DNA of 64,000 bases from Voacanga thouarsii. Taxonomy: Eukaryota > Streptophyta > Magnoliopsida > Gentianales > Apocynaceae. Position numbers and translations under genes: made by a program. The stretch lies in contig JANUWF010002061.1 in the NCBI GenBank assembly GCA_026120185.1, forward strand, positions 2,728,001-2,792,000, given 5' to 3'. The notes under the pieces were generated by a model. The model was not told the DNA's origin and did not search any database. It was given only the letters and a program-made list of their open reading frames with translations. This document shows positions 47,701 through 61,753 of this stretch, piece after piece; within the stretch, counting starts at the first letter, position 1, and every line of letters starts with the position of its first letter.

Positions 47701-48222
47701 ATGACCATGTGTATTCTCAATGATTCTTCTCATCATGGTAGATCCCGAATGACCCAACCGATCATGCCAAATGCTAAAAGTAATAGGATCAGTAAACTTC
47801 TGGTTTACTAGATGATAAATTTCAATTGTACGTATTTTTACAGAATATAGACCAGTAGAAAAAGACGGCAGTTTTTCTAATACCGATTTCTTACCCAAAT
47901 GCATTTGAGTAATAAAAAGATGCTCAATCACATTTTCCTCATTCGTTTCAACATGATACCCATTTCTGCGGATATCTTTAAAACTCAATAAATTTCTTCT
48001 GGATTTTGAGGAAAATAGTGCCTTATCAATAATGATTGTTGTTCCTTTAGGCAACAATATACTAACTCTTCCGGAGCCCTCAATTACATTTGCACTACCG
48101 TTTATCGTATAAATATTTATTTCTCCCATTTTGAGATCAAAAAAATATTTCTCATTTTTTAGTATGATGTGTGTAGTTCCACTATCAATAATGCATACAT
48201 CATCATTAACAACAGCCATCTG
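44725..48222 (-). pseudogene. copia pol remnant: protease, integrase, reverse transcriptase, RNase H
   Basis: Read from high to low coordinates. The protease region is at 48219-47900 with VCIIDSGTTHIIL (the D-S-G triad kept). The pre-integrase region with WHDRLGHSGSTMMRRI is near 47750. The integrase core has IRLDNAGEFSSHAFDAYC and HTQNDLVES (usual HTQNGLAES, so G is changed to D) at 47490-47160. The reverse transcriptase YVDD box is near 45740. The RNase H region, with AEIIAIYEASRECVWLR, PLYEDNTTCIAQL and NLADIFTKTL, is at 45240-44725. Frame shifts and stops between the segments (for example around 46270, 45660 and 45240) mean no polyprotein can be made. Confidence 0.88.
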
Positions 48223-48300
48223 TTTTCTGGCTTTGGTAACGGCAGAAACTCGTGCTTAGTCTTCTGGCTTTTGTACCGGTAGAGACTCGTGCTGATAACG

Positions 48301-48652
48301 TGTTATAAAATTAGGGTAGTGTTAGAATAAAATCTTCACACTACACACTAATAAAACTCTAACTATTTTGCACAAGAATTTCTCTCTTTCTTTTCTCTCA
48401 CAATTTTCTCTAATCTTTCTTTCACTAATCTTTCTTTCACAAAATAATGGTGTATTACAAGCTTAGAGAATAGCTCTATTTATAAAGATCTAATTAGTGG
48501 ATTACATCATGGCATACATCATCTTCCACTAATCTTAATTAGTGGTGTCTCCACTAAATGGTAGACATCCATAAAAATCTTCTAATAATTCATATAAATC
48601 CATAATTAGTGGAGCCTCCACTAATTAATAAAGATTTCAATAATTCATAATA
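48301..48652 (-). repeat. 5' LTR of the copia element
   Basis: 352 bases. Compared with the other LTR it carries an extra CTAATCTTTCTTTCA repeat unit (about 48410-48440) and about eight substitutions. A TATAAATA-like box can be read on the minus strand near 48480. Confidence 0.9.
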
Positions 48653-48657
48653 AATTT

Positions 48658-49630
48658 CAGTTTTTTTCCCCGAAATTTGGGTGTTTTTATATTTACTTTT
48701 TTTTTTAATCACAATATTATCTTTCATATTTTACTTGCAAAGAAACACTTGGAAAAAATTCCCAAGTTCTAAACAAGGGGATAACTACAAGAAAATGCAT
48801 TTGGAACAGATGACAAATGTTGATACCAGTAAGCTTTTTTGCTAGTATTTTATCTTGATGAAAAATTTTTAAATAGACATACAATATAACTCCTTGAAGC
48901 TTATCTTCTAAACACCACCACCCCCCCCCCAACAAAAAAAAAAAAAGAAATCCATTGGTATATCCTTTCAAGTTTCGACCATCATATTGAATTTGGATTA
49001 GATGTTTTCCAGGGTGCGCTCAAAAGGTAGTAACTGTGTTTCATTAGCATACGCATCTCACATGCAGTTGAAGAAATGTAGAAACTAAGTTCAATTTTTG
49101 GGGGGTGTTTTGGAAGGGGCACGGGGGACGGGGGTGGTGTGTGGAAGGGACTGGGGTAGGAATATGTAAAAACTGAGTCCATCTCATCAACCTCTTACAC
49201 ATCACCCAGCATACAAGTTTTAGACCGTGTCACCATCCTAAACGGTGAAGTGGTCCATGCAATTATGGGTTTAAATTCTTCAGACTTGCTCCAATAAATT
49301 TACAGTCCACCCATGAGGCCCCGTATAATTTTACTGTCCTGTATCCTGTGTTCACTTCTTACTTGCCAATTTTCAATGCTTATTCACAAGAAAGAAGTGA
49401 AATGCATAGCAGTAACACGCCTTGAACAGGTGCAGCCAGCAGAAATACAGACACCATAATCTGTAATTCTTCTTCATTTGTATACAAGTAAGACATACTT
49501 TCTTTCCACAATCCACGTTCTCTTTCAAGAAAATGTAATCAAATAGAACTGTTCAGCCCGTCTCCAAACAAGAAATCCTCGAGACATCCCAAAAGCCATT
49601 CAATTAACAAAAGAATTAGATGGAGAGAGA
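48658..49630. other. Intergenic, 3' flank of MIP2
   Basis: No gene supported. Homopolymer tracts include a C10-type run near 48920 followed by A-rich sequence, and a G-rich stretch near 49100-49140. The last 150-250 bases are likely the MIP2 3' UTR. Confidence 0.45.
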
Positions 49631-52600
49631 TCATCTACCATCAGTAGGAAGCAATGACAGAGCAGACTGCACCAAATTTGCCAACTTGCCTCTTAAACTG
49701 GAAATACTATTCAACAGGCGTCCACTGGTTCTGCCTTCCCAGGAGGATTCACCATCTTGTAGCATTTGGAGTTGATTTTGGAAGTACCTTCTAAGACTTG
49801 CCTCTGTAACATTCACTAAACTAAGTGAAGCATTTGTATGTGTAAACTTGGAAACAACAAATCCTGCCAGAACTAGCTGATCAGCTTTCACTAGCTCTGA
49901 TATATAGCATGGAAAGAGAAGCCTAGCGAAAAGAAAGATGAGGTTCTTATTGTGTTCATCTTCATTGGTCATCAAGCCCTTATGACTTGATAAATGTCCC
50001 TCCTGGCACTGACGGGAAAAATTTCCAACCAGGTAGCACAGATATGAGAAAATGGTGCCATAGGAGGATCTGTTAATTATTGTCGTTATGATTCCAGAAG
50101 ATAATACAAGGACTAATAGCTCATGATCATGGCCAAGTTCATCTGGTATGCCTCTTTGTTTTAACATGTCCTCCACTGCATCCAAGCATTGCAGTTGTAC
50201 CGCTTCAAAAGGAAATAATAACATTACTTTAAGAGCTAGAATGCAATCAATGTCAAGTGTAATTTGGCTCAAACAACGAGCGCCATCTTCATCCAATAAT
50301 ACTTGCATGGTTTGACCTCTGTATTTATCAATCAATTTCAGCATCTCCATATATCTTGAAAGTGTAATTAACTTTCTGAAAATCTCCATCCAACATGTGT
50401 GCAGAGGATGAATAGAAAGAATGCTGTCATCCTTCATTTCTTTCTCCTTGGTTTCTTCCTGAAAACTTTCCCATCCCTCATCCCAATCTTCATTGCTCCA
50501 ACTATTTCCATCGTCAGATAACTTAGGAGAATCTGTTTTTCCATCCATAAAAAGGCCGTCCCACTCCCCCAGCAAAGCTATCAAAGCATCAACATGGGAT
50601 TCAGAAGTAGCAGATTTAGATACTTCAAGGAAACAAGAAACTGCTGATTCAATGGTCAAAAGATCTTCTGGTGAAATTTCCATGCTTGGCGAGATGACTG
50701 ACAACAGCTGAGATGATTTGAGGGCAACAAGAGTGTTTTTAAACCTGTTGGATGTATCTGTGATGTTTGAAATCTGATCATTGGTAGTCTTCTCATGGTT
50801 TACAGTCGTATTCTGTAAATCTTCCCATCCTTCCCAAGGAAGAAGACTGGCCTTTAGTTCAGAAGAAAACCCTTTCACATGTTTTCCTGTAGAAGAAATT
50901 AACTGCATAAGCTCCAGGATATATACTCGAATATGGCTGGGCAGCTCCAAGTTGCCAGAAATCTCAGCAATCCTCTCCCAAACAGCACGCCTGACTCTCT
51001 TCAGTTCCTCCAAATTGCCCTCCAATTTACTCAAAGATGTCAACAAGGAATGCAAATTATGCTGTTGAAGGGAACCAGTTGCCAAGTCTGGCAAGATTGC
51101 TGCCAGTATGCTCAGATAGAGATGAGGAAGGTCCTGGATATTAACAGAATATTTCTGAGTGCTCGATACCTTTTCTAGTCCAGGTGGGAGCTGACCTATT
51201 GCATCAATAAATACTTCTGAAATACATACAAACCTACATCCTGAAAAAAGCATTGCCCTACAAAAATTAAAAACTTCATGCACAGCACCACCGTTAAGGC
51301 CGCAGTTAATGAAACTAACCACAGTGGCCCAACCTTCACTTGGAGAGACTTTCCCCTCTCTAATCAAGTTCACGAAATCCTTGAGACATGTGATTAAACA
51401 TCCTGAAAAGATTTCATCTGAGTTTTCATGAAATTTAAGTTCCTGAAAGTCATACACAAGTCTAAGCCACAAGTTCAACAGCATGATGAGACACTCCTGC
51501 CATGTTGAGTCAAAAGATATACTCCTCAAAGGTTTCTCAATGGCAAGGATTATTGTGAAGAATTTTTTCAAGAAGTCCAAAACATATGGATATTCCATGA
51601 ATTTCATATACTTGCAGCAAATATTATAGGTCTGCTCAAGCTCACCTAAGAAGGAATAAAGATTTTGGGAGCTTTGAAATTCAATCTCTGTTTTAGATCT
51701 AGTTTCTAAAGCAGTCATCAACTTGAACACGTGCTGTCTATAGACATCCCGCCATGATAAAATACCCACAGGCACTGAATCCCCATAAATCCCAAGCAGG
51801 TTATGAACCATATTCGCAAGTGCTTCCACATTACTTTCATCAATGTGAGAACAGGTTTCGCTGTTGAAGCTATTCCAGTTAAGATCTTGTAATCCAGCAA
51901 CATTTTTGAAGTTAAGACTACCTATAAATGAAACTCTATGGCATTCTTGCCCAACAATCTTGCTGAAATGAGCAAAGCTCTTGATGTTGGTATGGGGTAA
52001 ATCCTGGTTAGTAATAGGCTGTAGTTCTTTCTGTTCCCCTAGCCGCAAGTAGCACTCTGAGAGTAGATCATAAATAAAGGCAAGCCGCTGCTTGTCCCGC
52101 CCATCAATCTTTGGGTAGACAGACAAAGCAATGACTTCTATGGTTTCTGGCGCAGAAGCAAATAGTTCTTTTTTCAATTCTGAAACATCTGCTACAATAT
52201 CGTCAACTGTCCGAGACTCAGAAATAAGGATAGAACTCATATAGTGCAGCAACACCTGAAAACAAATAAAAGATATTTCACAAAAAACCAGAGGTACTAA
52301 TCTAATAGTATTGCTATTATTGAATTCATGTTATCTCAAATTAGTGGAATGAGCATTGTCATTTTAATCCTGATATTTGAGCCACATGCATACCTTGGTT
52401 TTATCTAAGCCATAGGTATGAATCAATTTTGAGACATCCTTCAATATATGTTTCTTCTCGAGTTTTACAGAATCAATCAGAGAAAACACAACATTCTCTA
52501 TGTACTCCATGTCCCTAGACAAAAAACGAGCAGTTTCAACACCAGGAATTATTTGTTCCAAAATCCTTGATTGATCTGCTGCATGCTTTTGTTCCTCCAG

Positions 52601-55600
52601 TTTCATTTTCCATTCTCTCCAGAATGTTGATTGTGCCATGTCAAGTTGATCCCTTTCATCTAAATAAAAAAGGGCATGTGAGAAGAAACATGAAGACCAG
52701 AGTTTAAAAATTAAAATAACAAAACCCCACACACACAGAGACATAGGCGTACAACATATGCTTTTCCAATTGTTCCATGACTAACATTGAGTCACAAGAA
52801 AGAACGATTATTGTCAAAATCCAGAAGATAAAGTTATGAGATAACCTGCAGCAACTGATCTCTGTTTCTGCTGAAACTCCCTATGCAGCAGCATCCTCCT
52901 CTGACCAGGATCCAGGTATTCAACTCCACGGTTATGTAACAGACCATAGATCATGCCCACATTCATAATGCTATTGATTTCACTGTACTTTTCCCTCATT
53001 TTGACAAATCCTTCAATTACACCCACCCCATAAAAGGCATCAACAAGATTTAAAAGAAAGGAACATCCAAAAATGTCTTCCTCTTCGGTAACAGGAGATT
53101 CCATAATGGACTTGGCAAGGGAGGCAATCAAATCATCTCTGGGAGCAAAACCATTCATTGCTAACCATGAAAGAATAGATAAAACTGCTTGTGTCCTGAC
53201 GGTAACATATTTCTTTGACGAAATTGAGCTGGATAAATGTGTTGTACCTATTTCTTTGCTATTACTGAGTTCAAGCAACCATGGAAGGTGTAAAGCAGCA
53301 AACGACAAAATTCTCCCATTATCCCTGAGAGATTCCCACTGACAGGCACTGTGTGTGGACAAATTTTTAGCTATTAGAGAGAAAACCTCTTTTATCTTGT
53401 TGAACTGTGCTTCTTGATCACCAAAACCTACATCATCAACCTTTCCTGACCAAACTCCTACATCAACTGTACCTAGAGTACTATAAGATGGATTGGAGAT
53501 GTTTGAGAAGCCATGAACTTCGGAAGGCTCTCGCGCTGTCAGTATCATTAAAGATTCACATTGTCCTTGGATATCTAGATCTTTCCATGCATGTAACAGT
53601 TCTCCAATAGATTCTTCATCACAATGGCTCAAAGCAAAACCCAACAAATGTTTCCGAGAACTAATATCCATGTTCTCAAGGGCAGGACCTCTCGCAAGAG
53701 CAGCACACAAGTCCCAAACAGAACCATGCCCCTTTTTAGCCAAAAGAAAACACAGGTCAAAAGCCAGTTGGAGATCTCCAGCTACTGCTGCTTCTCTTGC
53801 AATAGCTTCTTGTACAGCTGATATGTCATCTTGTGAGTTCAATCCAAGCAGTTTGGCAACTTCAATAAGTTCATCTACATTGAGATATGCTCCTGCTTGA
53901 TTTGTGATTGCCATCTTAATTATTTCCATTGGATCTTTCAACTGCCGAAATTGCATTGGCAGGATACTTAATCCAAGGTTTGGAAGTTTCACAGTAACAG
54001 CATCAATGATATCAACCTCTGCCCTGACATTTCTATTGCTAGGCAAGATATTTAGACATTCCTTTGCCTTCCATATCTGGTAAAAATCCAGCAGCTTAAT
54101 GAATAATTTAACACACTTATCATCATCTAAACATATTTTCTGAAGACTACCAAACAAAAACCACTTAGCCATCAGGCAAATAATATCCAAGGAAAAATGA
54201 CAATCAAGGGATTATTAAGACAATTTGTGAGAAATTTGCCAATGGAGAGAATGAGCGAGTGCATGCATAAGGCAATTATAAGGCCAAAGATTCTATCCCA
54301 AACCCAAAAGTTGCCTCCCCAAGAGAATCAAAAAGAGAATTAAAGCCTCCTAAAAGACTAGGTAAAAGAATAGGCAACAAACATGTCTAACATTCAAAGC
54401 CTCCCATGTAATACATCTAATCATGGATAATTTCATTTGTAGATTAAAATTTGTCCTATATTTGTTGTGATGTACTTTCTCATTCCAATTAACACTCCAT
54501 TTCCAAGAAAATATTAGTGAAGTCCCCAACTAAAAGTTTCATTATGATGTACTTTCTCATTTCAACTTAAAACTTTCCTCATGCTACTATGGAAAGGAAT
54601 TGATCAAAATCTGCCCATAGGTTTCCACAGACTCTTAAGGCAGAAACCAAATTCAAAAATACCAACATAACCAGTTTTAGTATTACAATAGAAAGAGTTA
54701 ATGCATACTTCTTGGCTATCCAGACTTGATGCTGAAAAGAAATATTCTCTGGCAGCTTGAATGACAAGATTTTCAGCCTTATCCGCAGCCAAACCTACTG
54801 AAGCATTGCCTTTCAAATAGTTTCTGGCAAGTGAAAACTTCCCTGCTTGCAGCAGTCCCCGGCAGAACTCTATCAAGACGTACTCCAAATCAAGGAAAGG
54901 AAATGCTTTTTCTTGCAAAGAAAGCAAATCATGCCACATGTTTGCCCAATCATTATCTGATCGGCCCAGCTGCCGGCGAATGAATTTGGAGAGAATGAGA
55001 CGAAATATCTGTTTTACACCTTTCTCATCTAGATGTGCCTCCAGGAAAAAGCAAACAGATTTTGGAACCTGGTACAAACGCATAGTTACTAAGATGTTCT
55101 CCATATATACGTCAACCTTCAGTATAATGTACTCTGGAAAGCATATCCAACTATATACAACAGCAAAGCTGTCACCGACATTGCTACAGTGAAAAAGCTC
55201 AAAAGAAATTACTTGTAAGAGATGAACTGTTCTCAAACATGGCTTAAGTTGATAAAGCCTACACACAAGTTGAAGTTTTTTATTTTTATTTTTATTGTAT
55301 GTCAAAATTGAAGTTTGAAAAGGAAGTGGTGCAGGATTGCAGACTTATAGAATGGAAAACATACAGGAACATCAATAATGTAGAAAAAAGCAGACAGTTT
55401 CCATCCAAGGTCTTAAATAAAAGTGTGTATCAAACACATATCCGAGCAGAAAAGCAGCAAAGTCTCCATCCCAGGTCCAAGATTAAAAAAATGATGAAAA
55501 ACAAAAGGGTAAAATATACTAACCACCCTTGAACTTTCACAAATTTTTATTTTTACCCTCGAACTTTAAAATATGTTATTTTAGCCCTCAAGCTTTTGAA

Positions 55601-58600
55601 ACACCTAAAAAATAACCCTTTCAACAATAAAAACTCAAGTACAATACAAAATCACTAGATTTTAGCTCTCATTCCCCCATTTTTTTATTTCTAAAATATT
55701 ATTCTTCAACTTTAATCTTGCTCTCTTCTTTTCAAATTTCTTCATTTATCGACAACAATTTTAAGATTTAACTTCAAATCTTTTATGAGACTCAATAATC
55801 TTGAGATTCCTCTTTCGCACTTTTTCGAATCTAACCATACAACAAAAATAACATATTTTACCCTTTAATAAATAAAACTAAGACATAAAGATAAAGAAGA
55901 AAAAACCGATTCAGATCTTGACGAATAGTAATTTTCTTGGCATCTCTACAGAAAAGAAAAATAAATTTGAAAGCAAAAGTGAATTACCCAAAAAAAAAAA
56001 AATCTAAAAAGATAAGTGAGAAACGCGCAAGTCGCAGTAGTCTTTTCTTGTCATATATAGAAGTTACTTTGTAAGAATTAGAAGGATGGCACCACATTGT
56101 GAGAGTTGAATGAATGAAAATACTTATAAAATAGGTCACGTGGAAGTCATGTGATGAACTTCCGTGAGCACTTAATAGTTTTAATTGATAGAAGAGCTAC
56201 TTTTTAAATGTTTTAAAAGTTCGAATGCTAAAATTACACATTTTAAAATTCGATGGTGGAAATCAAAATTTGTGAGAGTTCAAGGGTAACTGACATATTT
56301 TGCCTAAAACGAAAACATCCTATGTTCACTGGAGAAAGGGGGAGAATAGATAGAATTACAGTGCAGAAGCGAAGAAACCTGGTAAATTGACAAAAGCCTT
56401 CCTGCTTCAATGTGACCTTCAGCAAGTTTCAGTCTTGACTTAAGGCCCTCGTATTCAGAACCTGTAACGTAACAAATATGCTGCTTTACCTCCAGAAAAA
56501 TGACACTAGCATAAATATGCTTATGCAATTCAAATAAACAGGAAAACCCGATCTTTTATAAATAAGAACATCTATTGAATATGTTTACAGAATAATTACT
56601 GGTTACCACTCGGGATCCAACAAACTACACCTCCAATTCTTTACATATGCTTCATTTCTATTCAAGCGTATATACACATTCCCTCACCTCCCCAAACAAA
56701 TGCAAGGGGAATACTTTGATCAGAATTCTACGGAAAGGGCAAAAGAACTCAGAGACAGTTCTCTTGTAAGTCCATTTACTGAAATAAGGATACTTTGTTT
56801 TGTGTGTGTGTGTGTGTGTGTGTTAAGCTGTTAAAGTAAATTAAGCCCTTGTATTAATCTCTTAATTACTGATTTGATTCGCAATATGCATGGCAAATGC
56901 ATTAGAACAAATAGACAAGAGAAAACCTACCAGGGTTTTGCAAGACACAACCATACAAATAGGTACCCTAGCAAAGAAGTAAACCACTCAATTCAACGTG
57001 AATGAAGAGGAGACAAATTTCCTAATCTTCTTGCTGCCAACTTTTTGAAATTGTCACAGGACTAAGGCCATGCTTAACATAAGGTAAAGTTCAGTCATGA
57101 AATAGGCATGCTAGTGGAACAAACCATTCAGTAAAATATAGCTCCTACAAGATCCATGAATAAAGCATATGTGTTAAAGTGACAAAATTAATCTATATAC
57201 ATGTTAAAGCACTCTACCTAAAATAAGCAATCAAATTTTCATCTAAAACACATGAAAATTAAATTTGCAGACATTGAATAAAGAGATAGAGATCCTAGAG
57301 TAACACTTCAATCTTTAATACTCCCCCCCCCCACCCCCCAGGGGAGGCAAATTGGAACCCTGCCATTCCAATAAAACCTACCTCGTAAAAGTGGAAGTTT
57401 AGACAAAATGGAGGCCATGGTAGTCCATCTATCTGTGGCTGAACACAAGTAGATGCATTGCAGAGCACAATCTACCACTTCAGTCTCATCCCTGAAAAAG
57501 CAATTACTTTCCGAACTACTTAATCCTTCCCCAATTACCATCAAGCATATATCTAATTTATTTTCCAAAGAAATCTCTTTCAGCCATCTAACAAGAAATG
57601 ACTCAACTATTTCATCTGTAGTAGAACCACTGCCCATTAAAGTGTCCTCAGATTCTGTGGTAATAAGGGATGACCTCCTCTTCATGAATGGGATTGCATT
57701 TTTCTGTAGTCTTTCAATTACATTTTCCTTTTTCACACCCATCAGAATCATTTTAAACCTTTCATAATCAGGCAGCTGCTCCCAAGCACTCAGGCTCATA
57801 GAAAAACTGATTTTGTCTTCATAATCATCAGCATATACAAGCTGGTGCAAATAAGAGATATCTTCAAGAAACTGCTGTAATTCTGAGATCCCCTTTCGAC
57901 AAGCCATATCAATCAAGCACATGGAATTGTCAAGCTGCCCACTTAAGGAGTCAATCTCCAAAGCTCTATTTTTGTACCACAGAAAGAGATCAGAAGTTGA
58001 TGGCCACTGGAATCCCATGTATTTCTTGACAATGGGTTCAGTTCTAATCTGATTGTTGCTAATCTGATTCTCGGGTAGTCTGTTGATAAATGAAATCATT
58101 TTATCGCATTCAACCCAGTCTTCTTCCCTCAGAGCAGTACTTGCAGGAGGAGAATTTCCGGGAAGCAGCTGTGCATAAGTTTGAACTGGAACTGTCTCAG
58201 GAATAGCAGCTAAAACATCCAAGATGAAAGGAGTCAGTGAATAAGGATGACGTTTGAAAAGAAGGTTTAAGGCCCCAATCTTCCCATTTTCTGCAAGTAC
58301 TACGGCAGCTTCATTGATTGGTGAACTACGAAATTTGTTGTACTCCTGCATAGAAAACCTACAAAATACTTAAGTCATTAAGTTGCAAGTCAGTAGGAAC
58401 TAATTCAGCAGCCTATAACAGCAAGATGAGACAATATGAGGCCCACATTCAGCTACAATGTGTTAAGGTAAATGTTCAAAAATCGGAGATCAGGATATCA
58501 ATCTATCAAAAAACAAATAACTATGAACTACAAGATTAATTCCAACATCCAAAACATAATCATAACAGCAGACACATGCTGAAGATTTAGATTGTCATGT

Positions 58601-60971
58601 CCTTCATGAATCCCCTATTCTAGCCCTTCTTCCTCGATGGTATTTTGACCATCTTGTCATGAGTGAGGACTGACTGGGAAGCAAAACAAAAATCAGTGAG
58701 GAGTGACTGGGAAGCAAAGGAAACCAACAGAGAAGAAAAAGAATGAGCACCAAGGGAAAGGAAAAGGAAATCCAATCAGCATAGATCTCGAAATCTCAGT
58801 CTACAACTATTGTGAAGTCTTATTTAGTAATACATCCTGGTCTGGCAAGTTAACTGGTAAAACTTCAGAAATTTCCATGAGAAGTTAACAAATGGGATTG
58901 TAAACAAATATAGATCACTGAATTAATTTTCATAAGCATCCTTGTTTAACGTTATTATAAGTTTGACTTGTACTTCTTCTCGACAAATAAGATAAACATC
59001 AGCACAAGAAATATAGGAAAATGACAAAAGAAAAAGCTAATTACCTAGACAATAAGAACATATAGAAACAGAAACTTTTGACACTATGTAACAGAGATTT
59101 AGACATATAAAGAGAAACAAAGTTTTGCTGGCAAAATCTAAGAGTACACACGTTTTTTGATAAATCAGAAACAGCTCTGGCTTGCCACCTAAATGTAAAG
59201 TTAGTTTGGGATGGTTTCCTTTATTACACTTGCATAGAACAGCTATAATAGGTCATAAAATATATCACTGTTCTCATAATTTTTCCAGAAGAAAGTAACA
59301 CTAGCAAAAGAATGACAACAAGAAGCACAAAAGGTGTCAAAAAGGTGCTTAGAATAAAGCTGCAATTTAGAATTGACTGGAGGAGGACAGCAGTCCCTGT
59401 TGAAGTTTGCATACAACATGCTGGTTGCGATTTTTTGTCCTTCAGATTAATTGATTCTCAGATTCAGTCAGCTTATTAGACCCACCATTTCCAGAACCAC
59501 TTTATGAAGCCTCACAAAATTATGCTAAAAACACTTCCAGCATAGTTCAGCATGAAAATTTGAAGATTTCTATTTCTTATTGGGGGTGGTTGGGTGGGGG
59601 AGTGGGGGGAGCATCAGCCTTGGAGGGATTTTATTTCCAAGTGAAAAATCCAAGCACCAGTAAATTACCCCGCAAAAGTTCAAAAAACAGGAATTGCAGC
59701 ATAAACTACTGGTATAAGTCAATCTAGAATATAATGAGTGAGGTTGGAAACCTTCATGTCAGTCCCAGATGTCAAATTAACAAAAAGAAACTTGTGAAAA
59801 GTTATTGCCTATGCATGTTTTATCCAAGTAAATCAGATACATGAAGAAGAAAACAGTTTTAAAATTAAAAATTCATTTTTAAAAAAGTGCAAAATTACTG
59901 TAGAAAAATATATGACAAAGCAGTACACACACTGCGTAATATAAAAAAACAACTATTTCTCTTTAGCATTTAAATGAAGAAAGAAAAATTACCTTCCCAT
60001 ATTTATACCAAGAAATGTTTCCAGCCGGTCTCTGAAGTGTAGCAACTTGAGTCTTGCCATGCGGAAGTCCCAAACCTGGCTGCATTCATCATCTTCTGAC
60101 ACACAGAATTTATAATGGTCTGTTAGGCGGAGTCCATAAGCAAGTAAAACCTTCATTGCATCCTCCGTAGGTCCTATGCTGTTGATACATTCACAAAGAA
60201 CAAAAGCTTGGTCCTTAATGGTTGACAGCAATGTGTTTATCTCATTCACTCCTTTTCCAGAAGACAACCACTGCGACTTCAGCACCTCATCTTTATCCAA
60301 CCCATGTCGATCAGCAAAGCTAAGAGCGTTCTGATAAACTTTATTTCGAATCAGCGTATCATACATTTCAGACACAGATGTCTCTGAAAATGAAACTAAG
60401 TTCCATAACAGCTTAGCACAGTCAAACTGCTCAGTAAGACAAAGGCTGCTTCCTCCCTTTTCCTCTGATGATTCATAGTCTTGTGAAGATGGTTTACTTT
60501 CCAACAGAAAAAGGCATCCAGACAACTCTGGTACCCTTTCCAAAAGGGGCATTGTGTAAACAGGATCATTATCTGACAGTTTGAGACTAGTGCAGACATC
60601 AAACACAGTAAATGTCCCACCCCTTTTCACAACAGCAAGGACATCATCAGACCACCAAGTAAAGTCCAAAATATCCTTTAGAAATTCTCTCTCTCTAGTT
60701 GACATGTCGGCTTCATTTTTTGCATCCTGCACCTTTCCCTCACAAAAACTTGAAAGAGAACAATGTTCTTCATGAAACTTAAAAATGAATAAGCACCCTC
60801 TGACATCCAAAGTAGCAATAAAGTTTCCCTGTGGTGAAATTAACACCTTTGGATATGTCAACCAACCCACATAATCTTTAGCTACAGAATATAAACCTTC
60901 AAACTCGGTGGAAATTAGTAATTCCAAGTCTGAACAGCTACTCCTTCGCCAAAGTGAAAGACTGATTAATC
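49631..60971 (-). CDS. MIP2: MIP2 (MAG2-interacting protein 2), plant NBAS/Sec39-domain ER tethering subunit; 5'-partial, seven exons seen
   Basis: Minus-strand exons: 59993-60971, 57382-58358, 56379-56461, 54709-55068, 52846-54076, 52394-52659, 49631-52255; phases agree at every junction; 6521 nt, about 2170 residues. Arabidopsis MIP2 (At5g24350) is about 2380, so roughly the first 200 residues are missing. Signatures: FIATLDVRGCLFIFKF (tail of the NBAS N-terminal propeller-like region), LETFLGINMGRFSMQEYNKF, LNLLFKRHPYSL, LKLAEGHIEAGRLLSIYQ, VLIEFCRGLLQAGKFSLARN, SSLDSQEIWKAKECLN, the Sec39 segment QFRQLKDPMEIIKMAI and AKLLGLNSQDD, ERIIPGVET-like EQIIPGVETARFLS, and an acidic-tryptophan stretch (DWDEGWESFQ). 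Known: with MAG2/Tip20 and ZW10-type partners it tethers Golgi-derived vesicles at the ER and is needed for storage-protein export. All exons are open; a copia element lies beyond the first exon seen. Confidence 0.93.
56801..56822. repeat. (TG)n microsatellite in a MIP2 intron
   Basis: An uninterrupted TG run in the intron between 56462 and 57381. Likely polymorphic; no coding effect expected. Confidence 0.8.
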
Positions 60972-61340
60972 CTATAAAAATTTTCAAACATTTAAAGACA
61001 TATAACAGAATTTTGGTTACAGACAAAATTCTAAGAAACACGAAGAATGCTACTGAAGAAAGGACCTGCTAAGAAAACAATTGGGAATTAGTATATACAT
61101 TAGGTCTCTATCTATTGTCTATTATTGAACCCCAAAGTACTTTTAATTAAACCTTACCAAACAGCCAGAGTAAAAACACTAACCAAAGAAGAATGCTAAA
61201 TGATAGGAAAAGTGCAAAGAACACAGAATATCCCATATTTAACTTCTGAAAATTTGTTTCAAAATATTTCATTCCACCATTTCTGTTAATTAAAGAAAAA
61301 GGACCAGATTTGTCTTTTCATAGCATGTCTGCCAAAACCT
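60972..61340. other. MIP2 intron or upstream sequence
   Basis: The sequence left of the copia element. On the minus strand a possible acceptor (TTAGCAG) near 61070 precedes a short open stretch with AT-rich codons, but it does not resemble the conserved N-terminal part of MIP2, so no exon is called. Confidence 0.4.
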
Positions 61341-61569
61341 TGTTAGAAAATGTTATACTCTGTCGATTTATGGAAAGATTTTATTTGATTCTATTTCGTG
61401 TAAATTAGTTGGGAAGTTTCCTATTGTGTAGAGATCCTAATTGATATGTAATCTCTAGCTGATTTGTAGAAGATTGATTAGGTTTTTCCCTTTATTAGAT
61501 GTCTGCAACTGTATATAAATAGTGGTTGTATTCCATTGATTCAATACAAGAAAATCATTCCAGAATTCA
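61341..61569 (+). repeat. 5' LTR of the second copia element
   Basis: About 220-230 bases with the TG...CA form, an internal TATA box and a downstream primer-binding site. The exact first base is uncertain because two TGTTA words lie ten bases apart. Confidence 0.75.
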
Positions 61570-61753
61570 AGTTGGTATCAAAGCATTCAGCTTTGCCCTA
61601 AAACTCTGAATTTTTTCTGGCCGAATTCCTTTTTCCCATCTCCAATAATCCTTTGATTTTCCTGCTTTTCTCCTTTATCCCTTTATCTCTCCCTTCTATC
61701 AAGAATGTCCCAGATCACTGAACCCTACCAGCACCGCGGTTGATGTAGTTGCA

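Larger units (their letters stand above)
44263..48652 (-). mobile_element. Ty1/copia LTR retrotransposon, gag-less, 4.39 kb, TSD AATTT
   Basis: LTRs at 44263-44599 and 48301-48652 start TGTTATAAAATTAGG and end ATTCATAATA on the plus strand. AATTT flanks both sides (44258-44262 and 48653-48657). The element reads on the minus strand. A purine-rich tract, read TCCAAGGGGGAA on the minus strand, abuts the 3' LTR, and a CGTTATCAGCACGAGTC primer-site-like sequence follows the 5' LTR. Coding order is protease, integrase, reverse transcriptase, RNase H: the copia order. Only about 80 bases separate the 5' LTR from the protease start, so gag has been lost. The LTRs differ by about eight substitutions plus a 15-base indel, so insertion was fairly recent. 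Confidence 0.92.
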
